From: Streptomyces hygroscopicus
GTDB lineage: Bacteria > Actinomycetota > Actinomycetes > Streptomycetales > Streptomycetaceae
Direction: 5' to 3'
NCBI GenBank assembly: GCA_002021875.1
Contig: CP018627.1
Span: 4,402,001-4,466,000 of the forward strand
DNA length: 64,000 nucleotides
The notes beneath the pieces are model-generated. The model did not search any database, was not told where the DNA came from, and worked only from the letters and a program-made list of their open reading frames with translations. Every line of letters starts with the position of its first letter. Positions within the stretch are counted from its first letter, which is position 1. The translations under genes and the position numbers were made by a program. Of the stretch, positions 48,208 to 60,443 are shown piece by piece.

Positions 48208-49461
48208 TCAGCAGACGGCCGACTTCAGCGGCACCGACGGGTCCTCGGCCCGCGTCCGGTCCAGCCGGGCGCCGCGCTCGATCAGCTTGCGCCCCTGGGC
48301 CAGATCGCGCGGACGGCCGACGGCCAGCAGGGCGACCAGGGCGCCCTCGCGCAGCCAGCACACCGACCAGGCGGCACCGGCCGGATCGCCGCGCCAGACC
48401 AGTTCATCGGCCTCCGAATGGTGCCCGGCGTACTGCACGAAGCGCCCGAACTGCTCGGACCAGAAATACGGCACCGGGTCGTAGACCGCGCCGGGGAAGT
48501 GGGCGACCGTCCGGCTCCCCACCACATTGGCGGCGACGGTGCGCGGCCCCTGCAGCGCGTTGTCCCAGTGGTGCACCAGCAGCCGGGTGCCGTAGCGGGC
48601 GGACGGGAAGGAGGCGCAGTCGCCGACCGCGTAGACGTCCGGCGCCGAGGTGCTCAGCCGGTCGTCGGCGGCTACGGAGCGGTCCTCGGCCAGCTCCACG
48701 CCCGAGCCCGCCAGCCAGTCCGTGGCCGGCCGGGCCCCGATCCCGACGACCACCGCGCCCGCCCGCAGCCGGGTGCCGTCGCCGAGCACCAGCCCGCTCT
48801 CGTCCACGGAGGCCACCCGGGCGCCGGTCACCAGCCGGGCGCCGTAGTCCTCGTACCAGGCCGCCATGGGGGCCGCGACCTCGGCCGGGAGGGCGCCCGC
48901 CAGCGGCCGGTCCGCGGCCTCGACGACCGTCACGGCGCAGCCCGCCTCGCGCGCCGCCGTGGCGAACTCCGCGCCGATCCAGCCCGCCCCCACGACCGCG
49001 ATCTCGCGCTGCCGGGCGAGCACCGGGCGCAGCCGCACCGCGTCGTCCAGGGTGCGCAGCAGATGGACGCCGGGCACGCCCTCGCTGCCCGGCAGCGGGA
49101 CCGGCTCGGCGCCGGTGGCGATCACCAGGACGTCGTACGGGAGCTGCCCGGTCGCGGTCTCGACAAGCCGCTTGTCCGTACGGAGCCCGGTGACCTGGAC
49201 GCCGAGCCGCAGCGTGATGCCGAGCCCGGCGAAGTCCACGTCGAGCGTCGATCCCTCGGCCTTGCCGAGCAGCACGGCCTTGGACAGCGGCGGTCGGTCG
49301 TAGGGCTGGTGGGTCTCCGCGCCCAGCAGGACGATCTCCCCCGTCCAGCCCTGTTCGCGTAGCGCGACGGCGGTCTGCACCCCCGCCATGCCCGCTCCGA
49401 CGATCACCACCCGCTGTTCGCCGCCGCTCGAGGACGGCTTCGTCGTCGTCTCATCGCTCAC
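48208..49461 (-). CDS. NAD(P)/FAD-dependent reductase (ferredoxin/rubredoxin-reductase type)
   Basis: A 417-residue two-dinucleotide-fold flavoprotein: FAD motif VVIVGAGMAGVQTAVALREQGW, QPYDRPPLSKAVLLG (ferredoxin-reductase family), NAD motif IAVVGAGWIGAEFATAAREAG, and second FAD motif DVYAVGDCASF. It resembles reductases feeding ferredoxins or oxygenases. GTG at 49461; the open frame extends far upstream but overlaps thiO in antisense. Position between thiamine genes may be incidental. Confidence 0.87.
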   Translation of the reverse strand: MSDETTTKPSSSGGEQRVVIVGAGMAGVQTAVALREQGWTGEIVLLGAETHQPYDRPPLSKAVLLGKAEGSTLDVDFAGLGITLRLGVQVTGLRTDKRLVETATGQLPYDVLVIATGAEPVPLPGSEGVPGVHLLRTLDDAVRLRPVLARQREIAVVGAGWIGAEFATAAREAGCAVTVVEAADRPLAGALPAEVAAPMAAWYEDYGARLVTGARVASVDESGLVLGDGTRLRAGAVVVGIGARPATDWLAGSGVELAEDRSVAADDRLSTSAPDVYAVGDCASFPSARYGTRLLVHHWDNALQGPRTVAANVVGSRTVAHFPGAVYDPVPYFWSEQFGRFVQYAGHHSEADELVWRGDPAGAAWSVCWLREGALVALLAVGRPRDLAQGRKLIERGARLDRTRAEDPSVPLKSAVC

Positions 49462-49599
49462 ACGATCACTGTATTGCGGCTGGTGGGGCGGACCGCAGAG
49501 GGCGAGGGGAGATCTCGGGCACAGAGGGGAGGGGTGGCGGGGGCTGGTGGGTGGTCGGGCTTTCGGGCGATTCGGGGCCGTACTAGGGTGGCGGGGCAG

Positions 49600-49694
49600 A
49601 GCACTCGCGGGAGCCCGGACGTACCGGGCTGAGAGGGAGGCTGGAACGGCCTCCGACCGTACGAACCTGATCCGGGTCATGCCGGCGAAGGGAG
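49600..49694 (+). promoter_or_regulatory. TPP riboswitch (THI element)
   Basis: Conserved CTGAGA at 49629-49634 and the second conserved block ACCTGATCCGGGT...ATGCCGGCGAAGGGA (about 49665-49694) define a TPP riboswitch. The last part contains GAAGGGAGG, the ribosome site of thiO (GTG at 49702), so TPP binding should block translation of the thiO-thiS-thiG operon. Confidence 0.95.
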
Positions 49695-49701
49695 GGGCAG
49701 C

Positions 49702-50939
49702 GTGTCCACGCACGCACCAGGTCACGACGACGGACCACACACCTCTGGGCCTGGCCGCCGACCATCCGTGGGCGGACCGTACGACGCCCTCGTCATCGGG
49801 GGCGGCATCATCGGCCTGGTCACGGCCTGGCGGGCGGCCCAGCGGGGGCTGCGCACCGCCCTCGCCGACCCGGCGCCCGGCGGCGGAGCCGCCTGGGTGG
49901 CGGCGGGGATGCTGGCCGCCGTCACCGAGCTTCATTACGGTGAGCAGACCCTGCTCGGGCTCAACTTGGCCTCCTCGCGCCGCTATCCGGACTTCGTGGC
50001 CGAGCTGGAGGAGGCGAGCGGCCAGGACGTGGGCCACCGCCCTTGCGGCACGCTCGCCGTGGCGTTCGACGCCGACGACCGCGCCCAGCTGCGCGAGCTC
50101 CACACGTTCCAGCAGGGGCTCGGACTGGAGTCCGAATGGCTGACGGGGCGTGAATGCCGCCGTCTGGAACCGATGCTCGCGCCGGGCGTACACGGCGGGC
50201 TGCGCGTCTCCGGCGACAACCAGGTGGACCCGCGGCGGCTGACGGCGGCCCTGCTCACCGCGTGCGAGCGGGCCGGGGTCGCCTTCCACCGCGCCCGCGC
50301 GGAGCGGCTGTTGCTGGACGGCGACCGCGCCACCGGGATCGAGCTGACCGGGGGCACGCGCCTGGCCGCCGAGCGGACCGTCCTGGCCGCCGGCAGCCTC
50401 AGCGGACGGCTCGCGGGCGTCCCCGACGACGTCCTGCCGCCCGTACGACCCGTCAAGGGGCAGGTGCTGCGGCTGTCGGTGCCCGAGCGGTACGCGCCGT
50501 TCCTCTCCCGGACCGTACGGGCCGTGGTGCGCGGCGGGCCGGTCTACCTGGTGCCACGCGAGAACGGCGAGCTGGTCATCGGCGCGACCAGCGAGGAGCT
50601 GGGCTGGGACACCACGGTCACCGCCGGCGGGGTGTACGAACTCCTGCGGGACGCCCATGAGGTGGTGCCCGGCATCACCGAACTGCCGCTGGTGGAGACG
50701 TGTGCCGGGCTGCGCCCCGGCTCCCCCGACAACGCCCCGATGCTCGGCCCGACCGCGCTGCCGGGGCTGCTGCTGGCCACCGGCCACCACCGCAACGGCG
50801 TCCTGCTCACCCCGATCACCGGCGATGTCATGGCCGAGGCGCTGACGAGCGGAGAACTCCCGCCGGAGGCCCGGCCGTTCACCCCGCGGCGCTTCGCGGC
50901 CCCCTCAGCCACCCCCTCCCCAGCACAGGAGCAGCACCC

Positions 50940-50943
<4 letters not shown>
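49702..50943 (+). CDS. thiO: Glycine oxidase ThiO
   Basis: A 413-residue FAD-dependent amine oxidase that oxidises glycine to the imine used for thiazole formation. ALVIGGGIIGLVTAWRAAQRG, GAAWVAAGMLA, and the C-terminal GLRPGSPDNAPMLGPT and LATGHHRNGVLLTPITG motifs identify DAO-family ThiO. GTG start inside the riboswitch expression platform; stop overlaps thiS (ATGA). Confidence 0.94.
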
Positions 50944-52038
<1,095 letters not shown>

Positions 52039-52218
52039 GCCCTGTCCGGGCCCGGCGCTCGGGCCCTGTCCCGGCCCGGCGCTCGGCCAGCCGCCGTCCG
52101 GGCAGGGCGCTCGGCCAGACCCCGCCCAGCGCCCCAGTGTCCGGCCCGCCGCTGTCCGGGCCCGGCGCAGCCCTCTACCGTGGATTGAGGAGCAGCGCAC
52201 AGCGCGGAGGTGGTCGCC

Positions 52219-52677
52219 GTGACCGTGACCGTGGACGACCGGATCGAGCGCGAGGTGTACGTACCGGCGCCGATCGACCGGGTGTGGCGGGTGCTGACGA
52301 CGCCCGAGCACATCCGCGTCTGGTACGCCCCCGGCGGCTGCGAGATCGATCCGCACCCCGGCGGGAGGCTCCGGTTCCGGTGGGACGAACACGGAGAGTT
52401 CCACGGTCAGGTCGAGCGGGCGGTCCCCGACACGCTCTTCCGCTTCCGGCTGGCCCTGGAACCCGATCACGCGCCCTCGGACCCCGGGGAGGCGACCCTG
52501 GTGGAGTTCGCGCTCTCCCCCGAGGGGCGGGGCACCCGGCTGCGGCTGGCGGAGAGCGGTATCCGCGCCCTGGCCGTCCCCGACGAGGCCAAGGCCAAGC
52601 ACGCCGAGTACGCCATGCTGTCCTGGACCTCCGCGCTCGAGGAGCTGGCCGCGATCGCCGCCGCGTCGCACAACTGA
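52219..52677 (+). CDS. SRPBCC/AHSA1-type protein
   Basis: A 152-residue single-domain START-like protein. It begins RIEREVYVPAPIDRVWRVLTTPEHIRVWYAP and shows the AHSA1 pattern of a helix-grip fold with a long C-terminal helix. Such proteins bind small hydrophobic ligands or act as co-chaperone-like domains; ligand unknown. GTG at 52219 has GGAGG 8 nt upstream; GTG at 52210 is too close to it. The preceding gap (52039-52208) has imperfect direct repeats of GCGCTCGGCC and nothing else obvious. Confidence 0.8.
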   Translation: MTVTVDDRIEREVYVPAPIDRVWRVLTTPEHIRVWYAPGGCEIDPHPGGRLRFRWDEHGEFHGQVERAVPDTLFRFRLALEPDHAPSDPGEATLVEFALSPEGRGTRLRLAESGIRALAVPDEAKAKHAEYAMLSWTSALEELAAIAAASHN

Positions 52678-52706
52678 CCCGCCGGTGTCACCGTTCCGCT
52701 GCAGTA

Positions 52707-52726
52707 CCCGCCCCACCTGGGGCGGG
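52707..52726 (+). terminator. Hairpin after the SRPBCC gene
   Basis: CCCGCCCC, loop ACCT, GGGGCGGG (52707-52714, 52719-52726), 30 bp after the stop codon. Confidence 0.6.
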
Positions 52727-52752
52727 CGGTCATGGCTCATATCGATGCCTCG

Positions 52753-52758
52753 TAGACT
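52753..52758 (+). promoter_or_regulatory. Candidate -10 for a leaderless kinase gene
   Basis: TAGACT is 6 bp before the GTG start at 52765, where transcription should begin, and no ribosome site is visible, so the mRNA is probably leaderless. Confidence 0.5.
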
Positions 52759-52764
52759 TCCCCC

Positions 52765-54693
<1,929 letters not shown>

Positions 54694-54825
54694 GGCAGCC
54701 GAAGCTGGCCCGCTCCGGCCAGAAGTCGAGCGGCTTCTCATCGCCCAGGATCTCGTAGCGGCACCCTCCGGCAGTGGGGACAGGCCCGATCACACGGGCC
54801 CTCCGCACCTGGGAACCTTGGGTAT

Positions 54826-55704
54826 GTGAGTACGCATCGCAATCCCATCGGTGGCCATGTCCGTGTGGCCGGTGGCCTAGCCACCGTCGGTCTGGCGCAC
54901 GCCGCCGGCATCGGCGCCGAGACCGTCCAGGTCTTCGTCGCCAATCCGCGCGGCTGGGCCACCCCGGCCGGTACGCCCGCCCAGGACGAGGCGTTCCGCG
55001 CCGCCTGCGCCGAGCGGTCCATACCGGCCTACGTCCACGCCCCCTACTTGATCAACTTCGGTTCGCACACCGAGGCCACGGCCGACCGCTCCGTGGAGTC
55101 CCTGCGTCATTCGCTCCGGCGCGGCCGGGAGATCGGTGCGCTCGGCGTCGTCGTCCACACCGGCTCGGCGACCGGGGGACGCGCGCGGGCCACCGCGATC
55201 GCGCAGGTGCGGGAGCGGATGCTGCCGCTGCTGGACGAGCTGACCCGGGACGACGATCCCTGGCTGCTGCTGGAGCCGACCGCCGGGCAGGGCACCTCGC
55301 TGTGCGCGCTGGTGGAGGACCTGGGCCCGTACGTCGAGGCGCTCGACCGGCATCCCCGGCTCGGTGTCTGCCTGGACACCTGCCATGTGTTCGCGGCGGG
55401 CCATGACCTCGCCGCCCCGGGCGGTATGAAGCAGACCCTGGACGAGTTGGTGGCCGTCGTCGGCGAGGGGCGGCTCAAGCTGATCCACGCCAATGACTCC
55501 AAGGACGTGGTCGGCGCCCACAAGGACCGGCACGCCAACATCGGCGCCGGGCATATCGGGGCGGAGCCGTTCCGCGAGCTGTTCAGCCACCCCGCGACGG
55601 ACGGGGTGCCGCTGGTGGTCGAGACGCCGGGCGGACCGGACGGTACGGAGGGGCATGCGGCGGATGTGGCCCGGCTGAAGGAGCTGCGCGCCGGGGTCAG
55701 CTGA
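54826..55704 (+). CDS. nfo: Endonuclease IV (AP endonuclease)
   Basis: A 292-residue TIM-barrel zinc nuclease cutting at abasic sites in base-excision repair. Metal-ligand motifs include VVHTGS, LLEPTAGQG, CLDTCHVFAAGHDL, HANDSKDVVGAHKDRHANIGAGHIG and VETPGG. GTG start directly follows GGGTAT, which suggests a leaderless mRNA. A small hairpin (GTCAGCT...AGCTGAC, 55696-55715) overlaps the stop codon. Confidence 0.93.
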   Translation: MSTHRNPIGGHVRVAGGLATVGLAHAAGIGAETVQVFVANPRGWATPAGTPAQDEAFRAACAERSIPAYVHAPYLINFGSHTEATADRSVESLRHSLRRGREIGALGVVVHTGSATGGRARATAIAQVRERMLPLLDELTRDDDPWLLLEPTAGQGTSLCALVEDLGPYVEALDRHPRLGVCLDTCHVFAAGHDLAAPGGMKQTLDELVAVVGEGRLKLIHANDSKDVVGAHKDRHANIGAGHIGAEPFRELFSHPATDGVPLVVETPGGPDGTEGHAADVARLKELRAGVS

Positions 55705-55725
55705 GAAAAGCTGACGCATGGAGGA

Positions 55726-55742
55726 ATACCCCTAGGGGGTAT
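55726..55742 (+). promoter_or_regulatory. CsoR-type copper operator overlapping a -10 element
   Basis: ATACCCCTAGGGGGTAT is a near-perfect G/C-tract palindrome of the CsoR operator class. Its right arm runs into TATAGC (55740-55745), a probable -10 for the DUF4396 gene, so repressor binding would block transcription. Confidence 0.75.
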
Positions 55743-55786
55743 AGCGTTGAACGGGATCGACCGATCACCGAATCACCGCTGGGGGT

Positions 55787-56296
55787 ATGGACATGCGGCA
55801 GCATGAGCACACGCGGAGCGGACCTTACGAGCGCCATGGACACCATGAGCACCGTAAGGGCGCGACGAGTTGGCCGATGGCCGCCCAGGCCACCCTGCAC
55901 TGCCTCACCGGCTGTGCCATCGGCGAGATCGCGGGCATGGCCATCGGCACGGCCCTGGCCTGGCACAACGTCCCGACCATGATCCTGGCGATCGCGCTCG
56001 CCTTCGTCTTCGGCTACTCCCTGACCATGCGGGGCGTACTGCGGGCGGGGCTCGATGTGCGCAGCGCGCTGCGGGTGGCCCTGGCGGCCGACACCGTATC
56101 GATCACGATCATGGAGCTGGCCGACAACGGAACGATCGCCCTCTTCCCCGGCGCGATGGACGCGACGCTGTCGGACGCGCTCTTCTGGCTCAGCCTGGCC
56201 CTGTCGTTCGTGGTGGCGTTCCTGCTCACCACGCCGGTCAACAAGTGGATGATCGCGCGGGGCAAGGGGCATGCGGTGGTCCACCAGTACCACTGA
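55787..56296 (+). CDS. DUF4396 membrane protein with His-rich N-terminus
   Basis: A 169-residue protein with a His-rich N-terminus (QHEHTRSGPYERHGHHEHRK), four to five membrane helices, conserved CLTGCAIGEIAGMAIG near the first helix, and TPVNKWMIARGKGH near the end. These features match DUF4396. The His-rich tail, the paired cysteines of LHCLTGCAIGE and the CsoR-like operator suggest copper handling or efflux, but no enzyme activity is known. Two ATG starts (55787, 55793) are possible. Confidence 0.85.
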   Translation: MDMRQHEHTRSGPYERHGHHEHRKGATSWPMAAQATLHCLTGCAIGEIAGMAIGTALAWHNVPTMILAIALAFVFGYSLTMRGVLRAGLDVRSALRVALAADTVSITIMELADNGTIALFPGAMDATLSDALFWLSLALSFVVAFLLTTPVNKWMIARGKGHAVVHQYH

Positions 56297-56321
56297 CCGC
56301 GAAACACGGCGACCCCGTCGA

Positions 56322-56954
56322 CTAGAACTCCGGGCCGTCGCCCGGCTCCTCCTGGTAGGAGTAGCGCTGCTCCGCCCACGGGTCGCCGACGTTGTGGTAG
56401 CCGCGCTCCTCCCAGAAGCCACGGCGGTCGGCGGTCATGTACTCCACCCCGCGCACCCATTTCGGGCCCTTCCAGGCATAGAGATGGGGCACCACCAGCC
56501 GCGCCGGAAAACCGTGCTCGGCGGTGAGCGGCTCCCCGTCCTTGTGCGTCGCGAAAATCGTGGTCTCCGCCATGAAGTCCGTCAGGCGCAGATTTGAGCT
56601 GAAGCCGTATTCCGCCCACACCATCACGTGGGTGACATCGGGCGCCGGCGGCGCGAGCCCCATGATCTCCAGCGCGGAAACCCCGCCCCATTCGGCGCCG
56701 AGCATGCTGAATTTGGTGACGCAGTGCAGATCGGCCACGACCGTCGAGTACGGCAGCGCCGAAAACTCTTCATGCGTCCAGCAGTGTTTATCGCCGTCCG
56801 CCGTGGCGCCGAAGACCCGGAACTCCCATCGCTCCGGCCTGAACTTCGGGACCGGCCCATAGTGCGTAACCGGCCAACCGCGCTGCAGTCGCTGCCCAGG
56901 GGGCAGCTTCGCGAGCTCCCCCTCGCGGCTTTCCGACTGACCCATGGGCTCCAT
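56322..56954 (-). CDS. Sulfite-oxidase-like molybdopterin oxidoreductase
   Basis: A 210-residue protein of the sulfite-oxidase/YedY fold, with the molybdenum-ligating Cys in DLHCVTKFS and motifs HYGPVPKF, SNLRLTDF, EHGFPARLVVPHLYAWKGPKWVRGVEYM. No signal peptide, so probably cytoplasmic. Start uncertain: ATG at 56954 or 56945. Convergent with the DUF4396 gene. Confidence 0.87.
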   Translation of the reverse strand: MEPMGQSESREGELAKLPPGQRLQRGWPVTHYGPVPKFRPERWEFRVFGATADGDKHCWTHEEFSALPYSTVVADLHCVTKFSMLGAEWGGVSALEIMGLAPPAPDVTHVMVWAEYGFSSNLRLTDFMAETTIFATHKDGEPLTAEHGFPARLVVPHLYAWKGPKWVRGVEYMTADRRGFWEERGYHNVGDPWAEQRYSYQEEPGDGPEF

Positions 56955-57103
56955 GGTCTCAGACCGCCGGGGGTGGTCGTGACCAGGGCATCAGGGGCGG
57001 GCACAACTCGTACTAAGCGTGCACTTACTGGACGCCTCAACAGGCGCGATGCGACGATGCGCGGAACCTGCCGTTCCCGATCGGATTGGAAGGAGCCCCT
57101 CCG

Positions 57104-57619
57104 ATGCAGGGTGACCCCGAGGTCCTCGAGTTCCTCAACGAGCAGCTGACCGGCGAGCTGACCGCGATCAATCAGTACTTTCTGCACTCAAAGATGCAGG
57201 ACCACTTTGGCTGGACTCGGCTTGCCAAATACACCCGGTCGGAGTCTTTCGATGAGATGAAGCATGCGGAGCTTCTCACCGACCGGATCCTTCTCCTGGA
57301 TGGCCTGCCCAATTACCAGCGGCTCTTCCATGTCCGGGTGGGCCAGACGGCGACCGAGATGTTCCAGGCCGACCGGCAGGTGGAGGTCGAGGCGATCGAT
57401 CGCCTCAAGCGGGGCATCGAGCTGATGCGGTCCAAGGGCGACATCACCTCGGCCAATCTCTTCGAGTACATCCTCGCCGACGAGGAACTCCACATCGACT
57501 ATCTCGACACGCAGCTCGAGCTGATCGAAAAGCTCGGTGAGGCCCTCTACATCGCCCAGCAGATCGAGCAGCCCAGCGACGATCACGGCGGGGGCAACTA
57601 CTCCGGGAAGGGCCACTGA
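57104..57619 (+). CDS. bfr: Bacterioferritin
   Basis: A 171-residue ferritin-like protein: ferroxidase residues in TGELTAINQYFLHSKM, DEMKHAELLTDRIL and LADEELHIDYLDTQLELI, and the haem Met in MEMKHAE-type context (here FDEMKHAEL). It stores iron as ferric mineral in a 24-mer. AAGGAG precedes the ATG at 57104, which I prefer over ATG at 57086. The tail is Gly/His/Asp-rich. Confidence 0.93.
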   Translation: MQGDPEVLEFLNEQLTGELTAINQYFLHSKMQDHFGWTRLAKYTRSESFDEMKHAELLTDRILLLDGLPNYQRLFHVRVGQTATEMFQADRQVEVEAIDRLKRGIELMRSKGDITSANLFEYILADEELHIDYLDTQLELIEKLGEALYIAQQIEQPSDDHGGGNYSGKGH

Positions 57620-57662
57620 GCCCGGAGCCACTGAGCCCGGAGCGACCGGGCCGGGCCGCCGG

Positions 57663-57950
57663 TCAGGCCGCCTCGGCCGCCGTCGGCGCCGGGACGGCAG
57701 CGGCAGCCGTCGCCGCGGTCGTCGTCACCGTGGCCGTCGTCACCGTGGCCGTCGTCAGCACGACCGGGTCCAGCGCCTCGCGCCGGGGGCACGCGCCGCG
57801 GCCCAGCAACGCCTGGATCTTCCGCACGCACGATCCGCAGTCCGTGCCCGCCTTGCAGGCACCGGCGATCTGGCGCGGGGTGCACGCACCCGTTTCCGCG
57901 TGCTGACGCACCTGCTGCTCGGTGATGCCGAAGCATGAGCAGACGTACAC
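57663..57950 (-). CDS. bfd: Bacterioferritin-associated ferredoxin (Bfd) with an extended tail
   Basis: A 95-residue protein with a [2Fe-2S] BFD domain: Cys4 and Cys6 (VCSC), Cys38 and Cys41 (CGSC), and the helix-turn-helix-like middle. It is followed by an unusual Thr/Ala/Val tail of about 30 residues (TVTTATVTTTAATAAAA). Bfd reduces bacterioferritin to release iron. GTG start; an iron box is 30 bp upstream. It is convergent with bfr. Confidence 0.88.
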   Translation of the reverse strand: MYVCSCFGITEQQVRQHAETGACTPRQIAGACKAGTDCGSCVRKIQALLGRGACPRREALDPVVLTTATVTTATVTTTAATAAAAVPAPTAAEAA

Positions 57951-57979
57951 GGGCTCTCTCCAGCGATGGCGTTGATCAG

Positions 57980-57998
57980 TGAGGTAACCCTTACCTTA
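57980..57998 (-). promoter_or_regulatory. Candidate iron box (IdeR/DmdR1 operator)
   Basis: Read on the minus strand, TAAGGTAAGGGTTACCTCA matches the 19-bp actinobacterial iron-box consensus TTAGGTTAGGCTAACCTAA at 14 positions. It is about 30 bp upstream of bfd, so the gene should be repressed when iron is sufficient. Confidence 0.7.
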
Positions 57999-58028
57999 CC
58001 TGCCGCACCGGAGCCCCACAACGGACAA

Positions 58029-58057
58029 GGGGCGCGGATCGTTGTGATCCGCGCCCC
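58029..58057 (-). terminator. Terminator of the DAHP synthase gene
   Basis: GGGGCGCGGATC (58029-58040), loop GTTGT, GATCCGCGCCCC (58046-58057), a perfect 12-bp stem 34 bp after the stop codon. Confidence 0.75.
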
Positions 58058-58090
58058 ACCTGCGTCTTTATGATCTCTACCGGATGGCCC

Positions 58091-59702
<1,612 letters not shown>

Positions 59703-60275
59703 ATGAGGAACACCCCGCAGACCCCGGAGACCCCGCACCACCTGAGGACCTGGCTCCGCGGCGGCGCCACCGCCCTCGCGGCCGCCGTCTCGCTCGTCCT
59801 GCTGCCGTTCGCCGCCTCCTCCGCCCAGGCGGCGCCCTCGGCCATCCCGTCCGGGATGACCTGGACCGTGCTCGCCAAGGGCGACGGCACGGTCCGGGTG
59901 GGGGCCGACGCCTCGACCGACGCCTACAACGGCGACACCGCCGCCACCGCGACGCTGCCCTTACTGTGCTTGAGAGTGAACGGCAGCGCCGTGCCCGCCG
60001 GGATCACCCCGGACTTCTACGCCGGCTGGTCGCGCGGCACCGTCGCCGCGACCCCGCCCGTACTGGGCAAGACGCTCACCAGCCGGGCCGTCGCGGACGC
60101 CCTGTGCGCCCAGTACTACGGCTCGGGGTGGCGGATGGCCGAGTTCCACGACGGCCGCTACGGCAGCGATCTGGAGCTCAGCGGCGGCTGGTCCTTCTGG
60201 GCGTACGGCTATGTCCCGGACGGCACCCGCTTCTGGACCGCGATCGACGATCAGCCCGCCAATCCCTGGAACTGA
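59703..60275 (+). CDS. Secreted protein of unknown function
   Basis: A 190-residue exported protein with a Sec signal peptide (hydrophobic core TALAAAVSLVLLPFAA, cleavage after ASSAQA). The mature region has a pair of cysteines (LLCLRVNG and ADALCAQYY) likely to form a disulfide and a Trp/Tyr/Gly-rich end (GGWSFWAYGYVPDGTRFWTAI). I do not recognise the family. It precedes the trp leader on the same strand but has its own ribosome site. Confidence 0.75.
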   Translation: MRNTPQTPETPHHLRTWLRGGATALAAAVSLVLLPFAASSAQAAPSAIPSGMTWTVLAKGDGTVRVGADASTDAYNGDTAATATLPLLCLRVNGSAVPAGITPDFYAGWSRGTVAATPPVLGKTLTSRAVADALCAQYYGSGWRMAEFHDGRYGSDLELSGGWSFWAYGYVPDGTRFWTAIDDQPANPWN

Positions 60276-60280
60276 TCCGG

Positions 60281-60286
60281 TAAGGT
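60281..60286 (+). promoter_or_regulatory. -10 element of the trp leader
   Basis: TAAGGT lies 7 bp before the leader-peptide ATG, so the leader mRNA probably starts at or within a base or two of that ATG and is leaderless. Confidence 0.55.
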
Positions 60287-60293
60287 TCCCGAC

Positions 60294-60350
60294 ATGTTCG
60301 CGCGACTGACCATGACCTGGTGGTGGACCGCTCATCCGGCGGCCCGCTGA
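60294..60350 (+). CDS. trpL: trp leader peptide (attenuation)
   Basis: An 18-residue peptide, MFARLTMTWWWTAHPAAR, with three consecutive Trp codons at 60318-60326. It is followed by the attenuator hairpin and then trpEG. Codons for Pro-Ala-Ala (60336-60344) supply GGCGGCC (60338-60344), which can pair with GGCCGCC of the terminator stem, so ribosome stalling at Trp codons would free it to form an antiterminator. This matches attenuation described for Streptomyces trpE(G). Confidence 0.9.
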   Translation: MFARLTMTWWWTAHPAAR

Positions 60351-60373
60351 ATCGCGCACTCCCAAGATCTCGC

Positions 60374-60398
60374 GAAGGCCGCCCGAGGGGCGGCCTTC
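60374..60398 (+). terminator. trp attenuator hairpin
   Basis: GAAGGCCGCCC (60374-60384), loop GAG, GGGCGGCCTTC (60388-60398): a perfect 11-bp stem between the leader peptide and trpEG. It competes with the antiterminator formed by 60338-60344. Confidence 0.85.
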
Positions 60399-60443
60399 GG
60401 CGTTTCCGCGGGTCGTTCCTCATTCCGGAAGGAACCATCCGCC

